This document shows positions 10,231 to 20,859 of a stretch of DNA of 64,000 bases, piece after piece (positions within the stretch are counted from its first letter, which is position 1; the number at the start of each line of letters is the position of its first letter). Below the pieces are notes generated by a model, which was not told where the DNA came from, did not search any database, and was given only the letters and a program-made list of their open reading frames with translations. Origin of the DNA: Dermanyssus gallinae (lineage: Eukaryota; Arthropoda; Arachnida; Mesostigmata; Dermanyssidae); NCBI GenBank assembly GCA_003439945.1, contig QVRM01002192.1:806001-870000 (forward strand). Reading direction: 5' to 3'. The translations under genes and the position numbers were made by a program.

Positions 10231-12730
10231 ACAGACCCTGACACTTTATTGTCCCATTTCAAATGCTTGTGTAGCATTATGCCAAGATTTTGCCTCCGAG
10301 CTGAAAGGGATAGCAGAGCTGCTTACTCCTGAAGAAGATGCCTATTGTTCAATACCCTGAACAAAGGTGTTTACATCCAAAAATATTTATATGTCATATC
10401 TAGGTGTTAAAAGAAGAAAAAACTTCGAGATGAGTGTTTACTGCAATGTAGCGAGCCGAAGACCGTAATCGGGCTCGACATTTATCAACAAACGCAGAAA
10501 AAAGACGCAGAATTCAGGTGGCAGGCTCAGTTGTTGCGAGTTTGAAGAATTATTAATATATTCACGTGTTTAATAACATCCATTGTAATTGTAAAGCTGC
10601 CCTAGCATTTGCGAGGCATTTGTCGAAGTATTACTATGTTTTTTAGTAACTATGAACTAAACCACCTCCGCCCTTTTACGTTTTTCACGATTTAATGGCA
10701 GTACAGTAGACAAGTATTAGTCCCGTTTCGTATGTGAAAATCATCACACAAATCTACTGGACGACTATTACCAACACTCGTTGTGTTATCACACCAGCCG
10801 CGGCCTGTGACCGCGGGTACGGCGGACCTATTTCTAAGCTGAATCAACGGGAGCTTATTCGCTTTAGCCGCCAGTGGCTGTTACGTTAACACCCTGTCTT
10901 CTTGCCTCTATGATAAACGCCTGTGATTCAGACTTCATGAGGACACGGTTCTCACCTGCTACCTACCTGACTGATCCGGCAGAATCGCCTCGGGCGTCTT
11001 CACCCACATGAACAAACGTAGTTTGAGCCACGAAGAGTCAGTCAGTGACAGTACAAAACTAAGCATGAGTAGATGAACTGCGTACAGTTCCTTGAATTAC
11101 ATGGTTGTTTGAGTACTTGGAAATACACTTGAAAGCATGCCCAGAGCCTGCATATCAAAAGAAAATAGAGGAGGGAGAAGCCACAACATCTATATAATAG
11201 CGATAGACGTACGCGTATGGAACTCTTGTTTAAAGAAGGCGGGCGTAGGAAGCGCGGCAATGTCTTTTGGATAATTGCAAATGAGGGTCGTAGAGTGAGG
11301 ACGTAGGGGGAGGACTACTCTTCAGAAAACTCTTTATTGAACGTGAACTACCACCGTCATGTGAAATCACCAGATAACATGGAACTTTTTTACAAAGCAT
11401 GCTTTTGTTAAGGCTTGTCTTTTTCCTCTCGAAGGTAATGTATGAGGTTTCCTCAAAGACCACCGGCTGCGACCGGGGTCCTTGCAAAAAGAGCGCAGTT
11501 TATAGTTGGTAGGGCCACTTCTACAGGTAGGGACGGCTATGCGTAGCAAATTTTGTTACGCACTAGCTTCTACTCGCTACATCAAATATTTTCTGTGACC
11601 TTTTTCGCACAAAGAGTGTTGTATTTTACTATACGGCCCGTCGTGCTTTTTTGAACTCTTCTAGAGGCGTACATACACGTCACAGGCTGTAGCAGATCAT
11701 TCCCTTTTTAGCGATCTGGCTATTCCACTAGTAGCACTGAAGTATAATTGGCTATTTTAAGATGTAGGCGGGAGCTAGATTCTCGGTAGGCTCTGCTTGG
11801 TGGTGCAGATATTTCCACTGCCAAACCGTTAATGAGTTGACGTACCTTTCTTTTTAAATCCTAGACAAAATGGCTAGGAAGAAGTTTAATTGATATTGTA
11901 GGCATGGTAATTGAGATAGGGCTTCTTGCTTTTTGTAGATCCACCAGTTGGTTATTCGGTGAAACAATTATTTTGATGCAAACGCCAAATCTACCGTTGA
12001 TCTGTATTTTCCATTACAATCCGAAAGTGTACCCTGGAGTGCTTATGAGTTAAAGATCTGCCCGAGTTGCTCCTTTTCTTGATGGGGCTTCACCATAGAC
12101 TGCGGGCCGCGTTAATGATCCATTCCAACAATCACCTTACGATGGCCACGGGTGCTGCTAAGGTGAAGTTCGGAAGAATTATAAAGGGTTGATCCCGACG
12201 TCGAAAGTGGAAGTAGATGATCTTGAATCAAATATTAATAAATATCTTGTGGGGGATACCTTGATTGAAGAGGGATACATTGTTGCTAACGTAGGGTCAG
12301 GTTGAGAAAAACGTGTTATAGGGGTTTCAGAGACTAGTAAGACTTTTATGTTGTTTTCGGCAGTGGATGAAAGAGGAGATACTAGATCAGATCACAAGCT
12401 CTATGGACTCTGGGGAAGATTATTTGCAGTATCTAATTATTAGTGGTCATTGTAAGCGGTTTTCTAGGAGGTTTGTGGCCTGTTGTTTCTTCGCTGCGCA
12501 TAACGCCGTTAGTGCTTTTCTACGTTACAGACATAAAACCCAAAATTGGCTGAGCGGCCCTTTGCGGCGTGTCCTTGTCCTCGAAGTTGGGTTGGTCGAG
12601 CTGTGGTAACAGTCTCTGGCCGTATAGTTAAAACTCAGACACAGTGAGCACTGTACCAAGACCATATCGTCTATGTGGCACCGCGTCCATCTAAAATGTG
12701 TTTATCTTCGCTAGAGCCTATAGGCTTCTG
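10230..12730. other. No recognisable gene
   Basis: Only short frames without known motifs occur here. I found no RT, transposase, tRNA or clear repeat. It may be very old repeat sequence or unique intergenic DNA. Confidence 0.5.
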
Positions 12731-12733
12731 TAA

Positions 12734-12764
12734 GGGGGGGGGGGGGGGGGGGGGGGGAGGGGGG
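12734..12764 (+). repeat. Poly(G) tract, G24-A-G6
   Basis: Twenty-four consecutive G, one A, then six G. On one strand it can form G-quadruplex structures. The exact length is unreliable in most sequencing data. Confidence 0.9.
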
Positions 12765-13375
12765 CAATTTAGTAATGCATGAGTTGTCGCCTCTCCAGGT
12801 TCTGTTTAGGGGGCCATTTTCAGTGTTCACACCTGTGTGGACACCTAGTCTTGCAAGGTTTGACGTTTGTTGCGGACGAAATAATTTACCGTATAACCGA
12901 CTGGAGGATCCACGGAGACCAAAAAATCATATCCGACCATCTCTACGTTATTTTCTCTATTACTTTAACGTTCTCAGGCCCTTCTGCGCACGTAATAACA
13001 ACGTTTTTTCCAGGCTAAATTACATCCGTCCTCAGAAAGGGCTTTAGAGAAAAGTGCCTCATCTCATTGAATGCTTGCCAGTGAAGAATCTCTGCACTAC
13101 TAGAGGAAGCCCGTCGAGAATCCAGCTCTCGTTCACATCATATAATAGGCAATCGCTTTGTGTTACTGGTGGATTAGACAGATCGCCAAAAAGCAAAGGA
13201 CTCGCCACCACTCGCAACGAGCATGCACATGCCGCAATTCAAGGCTTTCCTATCTACGGGAAGAGTACAGAGAAGCACGAAGAGTAGGCCCTCGAAGCTT
13301 ATTGTAGAAGGGAATCGAACAAAATCCTTGGGACACAAAGTACAATATCGTGCGTAACAAAATGCGCTAGTACAA

Positions 13376-13464
13376 CCGACTATAACAGCGCTATCAGTAC
13401 CGCCACTACCGGCCGACTATCACAGCGCTATCAGTACCGCCACTGTCGACCGGCTATAACAGCG
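13376..13464. repeat. 37-bp tandem repeat, about 2.4 copies
   Basis: The unit starting CCGACTATAACAGCGCTATC begins at 13376, again at 13413 and partially at 13450, giving a regular 37-base period with a few substitutions. Confidence 0.85.
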
Positions 13465-13779
13465 TTTTTCACGTAGAGACCCAGGAGCGCAGCCAGTGCT
13501 CTGTGAAGAGACTTAAGATCTTACATTCGAGCTAATCTTTTTTTAAGAGATCAGAATCGTAGCGAAATGCATGCAGTCAAAAAACACCTGTAATCTCCTT
13601 GCAAGTTTTTACTGCATACTTTTAAAAACCACCTTACGGTATTCAAACGCATGATGGATAAAATGCAATCTTGACGTAGCCAAAGCGTACAACTGTATCG
13701 ACCATTCTATATTTCTTAAAATGCTCCATTAACTGGGCTGCGCACCAGAAGTAACATCTTGGTTTAAATAGTATCCTAG

Positions 13780-14600
13780 TGGACGCAAGCAATTTGTGGC
13801 GGTGGAAGCCTTAAGGTCCGCGCGGAATTGTGTTCACTGGCATGGCCCAGGGATTAGTTCTTGGACATTTGATCTCCATCACCTACATACTGCGGAGCAT
13901 TTAAATATAAGTAGATTGCCGCCCAATCGTATATGCAAACGACACCACTATTTTGCTTCGTTTCTTACTCTCCCAATTATCCAATAATACGCAATCTTCG
14001 ACGAAGACCGCACTCGTTTTTTGCCATACAACGGGCGTTGAGACCGAAGTTCAGAACTGGTAATATCTCCCTGGGAGGAGGTAGCTCTTCTACCCCTCTT
14101 AGGCCCTCGCTCAGAGGCAATATGCCTTAGCATTGTGCAACATAAGCATATAAAATGTGACAGTTAAGTAAGATCAGGTGTTAGGCTCTGCTGGGCCGTG
14201 GTGGCCCCAATCGTGCGCTTAAGGAGAGCCAAAGCTTCGCGAGACGTTCTGGTACGCGTCTACAAAAAGCTTATGGAGCCAATTCTAGGTAAGACGGAAA
14301 AACCTTGCGGGCCGCTTAGGCTTCTCAAGCTTAATCAGCTGACATGTTTTAAGTTAACAGTGCTACCCTATAAAGTGCAAAACAATACAATTTTTAAAGG
14401 CTTGAAGAGTGTTTTCAATGTTGCCCTTACTCCAGTTCGGTCGCAGCGCTATAAGGGCCACCTCATGGTGCCAGGACTCACCCTTACATGCTGCCCACCA
14501 TTTGGAACGGGCTACCATTGGCACTTCGAAATGCAGGCCGAACCGTTGTTTATAAACGACAAAATCTTCGCTTGCGGCTGATGAGCGAGGAGACACGTGA
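13780..14600 (+). pseudogene. Decayed CR1-like LINE RT and C-terminus
   Basis: The plus strand has 'GMAQGLVLGHL' (degenerate VPQGSVLGP, about 13,840), then 'PIVYANDTTILLRF' (YADD read as YAND, 13,925), and after more decay a post-RT segment from 14,190 that resembles the relic at 10,027-10,230. The catalytic box is changed and frames are broken. The family is the same as that relic. Confidence 0.5.
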
Positions 14601-14983
14601 CTCGTAGTTAAATGTTTCAAGCTTATATTATTATATAAATCTGAAACGTGTATTGAGCTAGTTATACGATTCTCACTCATCACTAGTACTTTTACTTGTG
14701 TATATTTTGAACGAAAGGTGACGGATTGCCAACTTTTCAGGCACGTCAACAAAAACGGATTGATGCTTACCAGAGAAAACTTCAATAATCCTTAGAAAAC
14801 GGCACGTTTGACCCTCATACTGCGACCCGGTAAACCGCATGAAGACCTTTGGCATACCGTCCATAAGTTTGCTCTCCTGCCTATTCAAAGCAGCTAAGCA
14901 GCAGTAGATGACTAGTAATAGAACTAGAAGACGCGCTAGAAAACCAGCACGGTTCCCATCGCGATTTCGGTCCGAAACTTCAC
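14600..14983. other. No recognisable gene; insertion target of the LINE to the right
   Basis: No motif is recognised. The right end of this stretch supplies the 14-base target sequence duplicated around the LINE at 14,998-18,994. Confidence 0.5.
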
Positions 14984-14997
14984 ACATTTGGCTATCA
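14984..14997. repeat. Target-site duplication, left copy
   Basis: ACATTTGGCTATCA here is repeated exactly at 18995-19008 and flanks the LINE. Confidence 0.9.
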
Positions 14998-15062
14998 TCA
15001 TCGTATTTATTTCACTCATATTGAGTATGCATATAACATGAACAATTATACATATTATACAA

Positions 15063-17882
15063 TTATACACTCAGCTCCTCGCGGCATGTTATACGAGAGA
15101 GGCAGTGCAGTGATCTCTTCGCAAGGGCCAGGCAGGCAGATGCATGAAACTTCGTACACGCCTGAGAGCACAGTCGACAGACGCACTCGGTGTACTCTTC
15201 GTGGAAGCTCGTATTCGAACAAACCAGGTGATGATAGCCATGAACTATGTATCTGGTATAGACGTGGCGATTGTCACACGCAAGACCAGACCAGAGGTGA
15301 AAGGCCCTGAAAACATCCAGGTCTCTGACCTCTCGTCGGACTTGTTCAACTTTATTTTCCCATTCCGAGATAAAGCTCTCGAATGGTACTGTACGCGGCG
15401 TCTTCAACCTCAATCGAATGATCTCGACAACTGGTGCACAGCCTGACATTAGGTACACAAAGCGGCTCCTTGCCCGCATTGACAGGCAAAGTACTCGCTT
15501 CATGTACATTGTAAAACACCTTTCAAGCAAACCAAAGTTTGCCCGAGTGAGGTGTTCCCATACTCTGTCAAGACCATACATCAGCGCCGGAACAACCTTG
15601 AGGTAGAAAAGCGCCACTGCCGTCGGGACGGACAGTCGCCGGACATCGCCTATTTCTCCATAAAGAGAAATTAGGGCTGTGCGCGCTGTCTCGACGATGT
15701 GAGCAGTGAAGGTCGTCCCAGTATAATGAAGCCGAAGCCCCAGATACCGGAAAGAGTTAACGAATTCCAAGGATTGGCCGCCGCAACGTATAACGTCTTT
15801 AGCAGCCAATCGACCTCCTCTTCTGAATTTCATAGCCTTGGTCTTCATGGCGTTTATTTCCAGCCCTCTTGAGACAAGGAACACCTCCGCCAGAGAAGTG
15901 ATGCGCTTGATGGCACCCAGGTCGTGATGAGCGACCACTATGTCATCTGCGTACATCACAACTGTGGCCTTCTGGAACTCTTGTCGAATATAATCAACAA
16001 AATCGGCAAGCAGAAGAGTGAAGGAGACGCAGCTCAATGGGTCGCCTTGCGGGGTTCCCACATTTTGCCTTACCTGCAACACTTCCTGCTCACCTTGTAC
16101 CAGTAAGGTGTCCTCATCAAAGAAACTGGAAATTACGCTCAGAAGAGAGCCACCAACCCCTGCGTATCGGAATGACTTCACCAGGAGATCTCGAGGTGCT
16201 TTGTCGAATGCCTTGACGCAGTCTATAAAGACTGCATACAAATGGCCTCCGGGCTTTGCCACAGCTCGCTCTATCTCTGACTGAAGCACATGGATTGCAT
16301 CACGCGTTCCTCGACCTCTTCGAAAGCCGAATTGCTCCGGTGGAAGGGTCTGGTCGACAACGTACTCGATCCGTTTTATAACCAATTTGCAGAAGATCTT
16401 CTTCAGCGTCCTTTCAGACGCTATACCGCGGTATAAGTTTGGGTCTCGTCTGTCATCACCATGCTTACCCTTAAATAAAAGAGAAAGCCTGGCGATATGC
16501 CAGGCTCCTGGCATTTGTCCCCTCTTCATGATCTCGTTGAAGAAATCACAAAGATGGTTTGCCAAAAGTGGCTCAGACTGCACCCAGTGCTCATAGTACA
16601 CTTGGTCAGGCCCCGCACTCTTTCCTCTCGGAAGAGAGTGCAGAACCTGACTTACTTCTTCTACCTCAAAGGGCAGATTCATAGTATCCTGCTCCAATGT
16701 GAGCGGGTGCTCAATCATTGGAGCCAGGTGTACCGTCTCGCGGTTATATAGAAGACCGGTCAGGTGACTCGTTACCTGTTCGTCGCTGAGCAGGTGGTTC
16801 GCCCCCCTACGAGGCCGTACGACGTAGGCTGAGGGCTTGCGCTCCGCTCTTTCGAGCAGTCGGATTTCCTCCCGCCTAGCGTATTCACGCTTGTGGTCAA
16901 GGCATAGCTTTATGTAAGCTTTTCTACTATTGAAGTAGTCAAGCCTGCGTCTGGCTAGCAGCTGTGGTGGTGCCTTTACCCTCGCTTGGCGCAAAAGCTC
17001 GAGCACCCCACGGTGGGCGAGATAGCAAGCCTGAGAAAACCACTGTCGTGATCTCCTCTGCCCCGGTCTCTTCCACCTGACTGCACTTCTCATGGTTCTC
17101 TCTAGCAGTTCACAACAAGTATCCACATCACAGCCCACCTCGAGGCTATCAACCTCTAATAGTGAAAGGTCAACACGCCTCGTGGCAACCAGGTGTGGGT
17201 CGCCTTGCTGCTTAAACCAGATATCTGGAATATTTGCGACTGCTGACACCGGTAGGTGCTTCCTTGCAGCCACCTCGAGAACATCGAAGCTTTCAACTTC
17301 GCCATCGACAAGGTTGTGAAACAGTAGGTCAATGGTGCTGCTTCCGTTATGACTTATATACGTGTGGTCTTCGCGTGCATTTGCACATCTCAGACCAAAG
17401 TATTCCATCAACTGGAGCAGCACCTCTCCTTTATCGTTAGTAGCCCCACCATCAATACGGGCATTGAAGTCGCCACCGACGATGGTTGGCATAGACAGGT
17501 CGAAACCTGATATACCGGAACTCACCGTGTCAGCGACCTCTGCCGAGTCAAGATGTGGGGGGAGGTAGAAGACGGCTATGCTCACCCTCATAGACGAGAG
17601 ACCCACATAGAAATCGTTCTTCCTCACACATTGCGCCGGCGGTAAACGTTTATGTAGGTAGATTGATAATCCACCCACTGGTCTACCACGGCCTCCAGCA
17701 GGTAGAACTGCCAGCTGGTGGAACCCTCGCATATTATTGATATGCAGTTCCTCCCGCTGGTAGGTCTCCGTAAGGAGTGCAATGTCCACCGACGTAAGCA
17801 TGTCAACTGGCGCTAGGTCTATTGCTCCTCTTAGTCCCTCACAGTTCCAAAGAAGCAGCCGCAGAGACCTAGTAGTCTCCAC
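15063..17882 (-). CDS. LINE ORF2, AP endonuclease plus reverse transcriptase
   Basis: About 940 codons. Endonuclease: 'LRLLLWNCEG' at the N-terminus, 'IALLTETYQ' (catalytic Glu), 'VGGDFNARID', 'STIDLLF', and a final block 'ARKHLPVSAV' where SDH is usual. RT: 'KSAGPDQVYYE', 'EQFGFRRGRGTRDAIHVL', 'VFIDCVKAFDKAPRD' (first Asp), 'GTPQGDPLSCVSF', 'VVMYADDIVVAHH' (catalytic DD), 'FRYLGLRLHYTGT'. The C-terminus has 'HGYHHLVCSNTSFHE', C-x-C-x2-C-x3-C and H-x3-C, a probable nucleic-acid-binding zinc domain shared with three other copies here. The listed start is a GTG; the first internal ATG lies within the endonuclease, so initiation by readthrough from ORF1 is likely. The reading frame is uninterrupted. 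Confidence 0.85.
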   Translation of the reverse strand: METTRSLRLLLWNCEGLRGAIDLAPVDMLTSVDIALLTETYQREELHINNMRGFHQLAVLPAGGRGRPVGGLSIYLHKRLPPAQCVRKNDFYVGLSSMRVSIAVFYLPPHLDSAEVADTVSSGISGFDLSMPTIVGGDFNARIDGGATNDKGEVLLQLMEYFGLRCANAREDHTYISHNGSSTIDLLFHNLVDGEVESFDVLEVAARKHLPVSAVANIPDIWFKQQGDPHLVATRRVDLSLLEVDSLEVGCDVDTCCELLERTMRSAVRWKRPGQRRSRQWFSQACYLAHRGVLELLRQARVKAPPQLLARRRLDYFNSRKAYIKLCLDHKREYARREEIRLLERAERKPSAYVVRPRRGANHLLSDEQVTSHLTGLLYNRETVHLAPMIEHPLTLEQDTMNLPFEVEEVSQVLHSLPRGKSAGPDQVYYEHWVQSEPLLANHLCDFFNEIMKRGQMPGAWHIARLSLLFKGKHGDDRRDPNLYRGIASERTLKKIFCKLVIKRIEYVVDQTLPPEQFGFRRGRGTRDAIHVLQSEIERAVAKPGGHLYAVFIDCVKAFDKAPRDLLVKSFRYAGVGGSLLSVISSFFDEDTLLVQGEQEVLQVRQNVGTPQGDPLSCVSFTLLLADFVDYIRQEFQKATVVMYADDIVVAHHDLGAIKRITSLAEVFLVSRGLEINAMKTKAMKFRRGGRLAAKDVIRCGGQSLEFVNSFRYLGLRLHYTGTTFTAHIVETARTALISLYGEIGDVRRLSVPTAVALFYLKVVPALMYGLDRVWEHLTRANFGLLERCFTMYMKRVLCLSMRARSRFVYLMSGCAPVVEIIRLRLKTPRTVPFESFISEWENKVEQVRREVRDLDVFRAFHLWSGLACDNRHVYTRYIVHGYHHLVCSNTSFHEEYTECVCRLCSQACTKFHASACLALAKRSLHCLSRITCREELSV

Positions 17883-17903
17883 GTTAGCATCTTTAGATCT
17901 GTT

Positions 17904-17909
17904 TAGTCA
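17904..17909 (-). promoter_or_regulatory. TGA-CTA: candidate stop-codon readthrough site
   Basis: ORF1 and ORF2 are in one frame and separated by a single TGA followed by CTA. UGA-CUA is the best-known leaky stop context in viral and animal genes. ORF2 has no ATG before its first endonuclease strand, which supports translation by readthrough. This is inference; reinitiation at a non-AUG codon is the alternative. Confidence 0.5.
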
Positions 17910-18980
17910 CTTGCGAAGAGCCGGACCGCCAGGCGCGATAAAGCTTTCCATAACCATTTTCTCGTAGGGAGCACCACCAGCCCAACGACGAAATAGGATA
18001 CCTTTTGGCCAGAACTCACTCTTGCTGCACTTTGCGTACTCGCCGTCACCCAGCACTACACAGAACACGGCATCATTTCCCTGCGTTCGCATTTTGAATA
18101 CTGCCTTTACACAAATGCTTCTGTTAACGAGCCATGTGTGTAGGTTGACAGCTGACGTTTTCGCCGCCAGCCGTGCTACTCTCAGCGCGCTGAACCTGCC
18201 TGGCCCAGCATACACTTCGAGATCTCCTACTCCATCAGCTGCACTGCCTTTCTGCATACGATGCTTTGTTTTGCCGCTCCTCCTCCGTTGGACGGTGACA
18301 AAACCATCGTTGTCTTCCTCGTCTTTCCTCGCCTCTGCGGTTGTCTCCGTTGGCGACGTTGCGGCCGCTGCCGCTTCCCTTGCCGTTGGCGTGTTGTCAT
18401 CCATCGGCTCAGTTTCTTCGATGGTAGTGGCGGTGTTGTTGTTGCCGCCGCTACTGCTACCGCTGCTGTTAAGACCAGCTGCTGTAGCACTGCGCTTGGC
18501 GCCGCAGAGACCGGCCTTGCCGTTCTCTCCGGTGGCGCTGTCGTCGATCGGCTTTGTTGGTACAAGCAGATCTCCGCCTTCCGTCAACCGTGACTTCTTG
18601 TTCTTCCGCGCTTTCCGTGTTCCGTCCGTTTTCTTCACGCTAACTTTTTCATTTAGCGTGGAGTTTAAACACCCCTCGATGGTTTCGGGGTGCGCAAGTT
18701 GCTTTAGGGGAGCCGCTTCATTGCTGGCGACTTGTCGCTGGAGCTCCGTGTGTGATGCCCACAGCTTCACTAAGTTCCACTGTAGCACACACAAACGTTC
18801 CTTCATAAGGACAAAGTTGGGTTCCACTGATTCACAGGACCCGCACGACACGAACTGTGTGTCCTCGGGGGGCACGGGGTTTAGGCACCCGCCGTGAAAC
18901 ACAGTAGAGCAGCCTTGGTTACAAATAACCAGTTGTTCTCCCGTTTTAAACGGGAGCGAACACTTTGCACATTCGAACAT
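17907..18980 (-). CDS. LINE ORF1, PHD-finger RNA-binding protein
   Basis: ORF1 of the LINE. After the start at 18980 ('MFECAKC'), residues 2-50 form a C4HC3 PHD-like zinc finger: C-x2-C, C-x3-C, H-x2-C, C-x2-C. A basic and Ser/Gly/Thr-rich linker follows (about residues 110-230), then a conserved-looking C-terminal block, 'ICVKAVFKMR' to 'FWPKGILFRRWAGG', as in ORF1 of CR1-like LINEs, thought to act in RNA binding within the retrotransposition particle. An ATG 18 bases further upstream (18998) lies inside the target-site duplication and so belongs to the target, not the element. It ends with TGA at 17907-17909 followed by CTA, in the same frame as ORF2. Confidence 0.75.
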   Translation of the reverse strand: MFECAKCSLPFKTGEQLVICNQGCSTVFHGGCLNPVPPEDTQFVSCGSCESVEPNFVLMKERLCVLQWNLVKLWASHTELQRQVASNEAAPLKQLAHPETIEGCLNSTLNEKVSVKKTDGTRKARKNKKSRLTEGGDLLVPTKPIDDSATGENGKAGLCGAKRSATAAGLNSSGSSSGGNNNTATTIEETEPMDDNTPTAREAAAAATSPTETTAEARKDEEDNDGFVTVQRRRSGKTKHRMQKGSAADGVGDLEVYAGPGRFSALRVARLAAKTSAVNLHTWLVNRSICVKAVFKMRTQGNDAVFCVVLGDGEYAKCSKSEFWPKGILFRRWAGGAPYEKMVMESFIAPGGPALRK

Positions 18981-18994
18981 GACGGTAGCAGACG

Positions 18995-19008
18995 ACATTT
19001 GGCTATCA
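18995..19008. repeat. Target-site duplication, right copy
   Basis: ACATTTGGCTATCA, identical to 14984-14997. It contributes a spurious upstream ATG to ORF1. Confidence 0.9.
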
Positions 19009-19334
19009 GCAGAGTTCTAAACATAGCTGAAATATAGAAAAAAAGGTCGCATTGTTTAGTGATCCCCTTATATCTCAAAAACACGTTTAATACGTTTTCG
19101 TGGGACGCCGTAAACAAAACACTTAACATTAAAGGCGTTTATAACGGGACCAACCCCTTGGAATATAATTTACGATAGGTACTAAGACCCCCACATCCCC
19201 CGGGAGTTTATTCCGTTGTCTACGCAGATGATCTTGCACTTATCGTCACCACCTGTGACGAGGATTTTCTCAAAGAAACAGCTTACGGAGCAATGGCGGT
19301 CTACGACAATACCTCTACCACTCGCTAGGTTCCG

Positions 19335-19502
19335 AATTGGCGTGGTGCATTCGCATGCGCCTTGCGACTGGAGGAAACACATATTTGCACGGGTTCGAGT
19401 CCCACCGTTGCACATTTGTATTTATGGGGTTCGTTCCCCATAGCAATGCAAAAGCAGCCCCGTGAACGTTAAACGTTGGCCGAGGGTTAGCTTGAAAAAA
19501 AA
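19335..19502 (+). mobile_element. tRNA-derived SINE, copy 1
   Basis: The head has an A-box-like TGGCGTGGTGCA and a perfect B box, GGGTTCGAGTCCC, at 19391-19403 (RNA polymerase III promoter). The unrelated body reads GGGGTTCGTTCCCCATAGCAATGC ... CGTTGGCCGAGGGTTAGC and ends in an A-rich tail. A second copy occurs on the minus strand at 60,828-61,012 with the same head and body order, so this is a dispersed SINE family, not a single tRNA gene. Confidence 0.75.
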
Positions 19503-19609
19503 GTAGGTCCCATATTGGCTTCGCAAAAAACAAAGGAAATTTATTCAAATGGCTAGGAGTTTCCTTTACGAAATTTAAACTGACGCCTGGAAGGGCAAAT
19601 AGTAACACC

Positions 19610-19890
19610 TATGATATAGAGTACCCAGGCGTGACCTTAGATACGGCTCTAACAAAAACACCTCATATGCGCTATGCAGCAAACACGCTGTCGAACCCTC
19701 AGCAGAGCTTTAAAAAAAATCCTTCCGCGCAACAAGGAGCAACCGATTCTCGGCGTCGTCTTTTAGCATCTGTAGAAGATAACATTATAATATATGCCGC
19801 ACCCTTACGGGAGCTGATGCCTACCAGGGTTACAACACGCCGCCTTCTCAACAATATCTATGGCGCCCATTGCACGAACAGGTAGGACGG
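19610..19890 (+). pseudogene. R1-like LINE thumb fragment
   Basis: 'YPGVTLDTALTKTPHMRYAA' (degenerate YLGVxLD) followed by 'DSRRRLLASVEDNIIIYAAP' corresponds to the post-RT thumb region of R1-clade LINEs (compare 'QRRLLMSVSESIILFGSP' in the 1352-4420 element). It is a short fragment with no catalytic part. Confidence 0.6.
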
Positions 19891-20444
19891 CTTTTACAGC
19901 AGGCAGACGTGCACTCTCTACACAGACTTCCTGTGACTCCCTAAGGTCTAGACGGAGGGAATTACTAATCAGCAAAATAGACCCTAGGCAAATAGAGCCA
20001 CCAATGGGAAGCAATCCTTCCGGGCCTTCCTGGCTACTGGACAAAATCAATACTCCCTGATCTTAAAAAATTGTACGATCTTAAACAAGGCCCGCCTACC
20101 TATACACTTGAGCAACTGCCACGGTAGTCGCTTTTAGCAGTGCCTACACTGCATTGGTAAAACTGACTCTCTCTTATGCCGTATGTGGAACTCAGAAGAG
20201 GTTGACGATGCCACTGCTACGAACGCGGCGCCTTTTTCAACACTGAGCGAGAGCTAATGTCTCGCAACCTAAGGCAAAGAAGTTCCTTGAAATTCTAAGC
20301 CCTTGTAGAAGATAATGGATTCAGGTTTATGAAAAAAACATTCGAATTTATTCTTTCATTTGAATTTGTCTCTGAGGGGCAGATAACCGCCGCATAAATT
20401 CGAGCAGGCAAAATAAAGTGGCCAGATGAAGTAATCTTCTTTAA

Positions 20445-20790
20445 GTGCCATTTATTCACAATATTTTATGTGTATTACAACAATATTGCCGTATAGTTCG
20501 TAGGGCTGAAAGCCCGTGTACGCAGCACTTTCAAATAACAATACTGTTCCCACCCTCGACTAAAGGAAAAGAACAATATGCCCTCATTTTAGTTGCAGCA
20601 CAGAGCGCGGCAGTTACAGCCAAATGCTGCCTTGGGTGCGCAGCATTGGGGCATCTGTCCAGGGGATACGGGGCAATCGCCATTTGCTACAACTGCGGCA
20701 CAGAGGAGCACGCGGCCAACAACGCTAACCTGCTGACGCTCGACGAGCCCAATGTGCGGTGGGCGGAACACGACTTAGAAGACTAGGAGA
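20445..20790 (+). pseudogene. Zinc-knuckle ORF1 relic
   Basis: The frame encodes two adjacent degenerate CCHC knuckles: CLGC-x4-GH-x4-(Y instead of C), and CYNC-x4-H-x4-(N instead of C). Paired knuckles of this type end ORF1 of R1-clade LINEs. Both have lost the last cysteine, so the sequence no longer binds zinc in the usual way. It lies between two R1-like 3' fragments in the same orientation. Confidence 0.5.
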
Positions 20791-20859
20791 TTGCACTTGT
20801 CAATGAGGTACGACTCCTTATGGCTTTTGCTTAACATTTACAGGTCACGACAATCCAGA

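Larger units (their letters stand above)
14998..18994 (-). mobile_element. Intact-looking LINE with PHD ORF1 and APE-RT ORF2
   Basis: A 3,997-base minus-strand LINE bounded by a 14-bp perfect target-site duplication. It carries ORF1 with a PHD-type zinc finger and ORF2 with AP endonuclease, RT and a C-terminal Cys/His cluster, then a 3' end with a short GAT tail. Neither ORF contains a frameshift or internal stop, apart from the single TGA between them. The 5' end begins only 14 bases before the likely ORF1 ATG. PHD fingers in ORF1 are known from CR1-like LINEs, so this is CR1/jockey-superfamily-like. Three shorter relatives (5,274; 36,960; 43,370) share the C-terminal cluster. It may be a young, possibly active insertion. 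Confidence 0.85.

Noticed and set aside
13376..13464. CRISPR array
   Set aside because: Only 2.4 units with no unique spacers; a short tandem repeat in an animal genome.
18022..18897. Long plus-strand open frame (291 codons)
   Set aside because: It is the antisense of LINE ORF1 with its Ser/Gly/Thr-rich linker; no independent motif.
18996..18998. Upstream ATG as ORF1 start of the intact LINE
   Set aside because: It lies within the 14-bp target-site duplication and so comes from the target; 18980 is the likely start.
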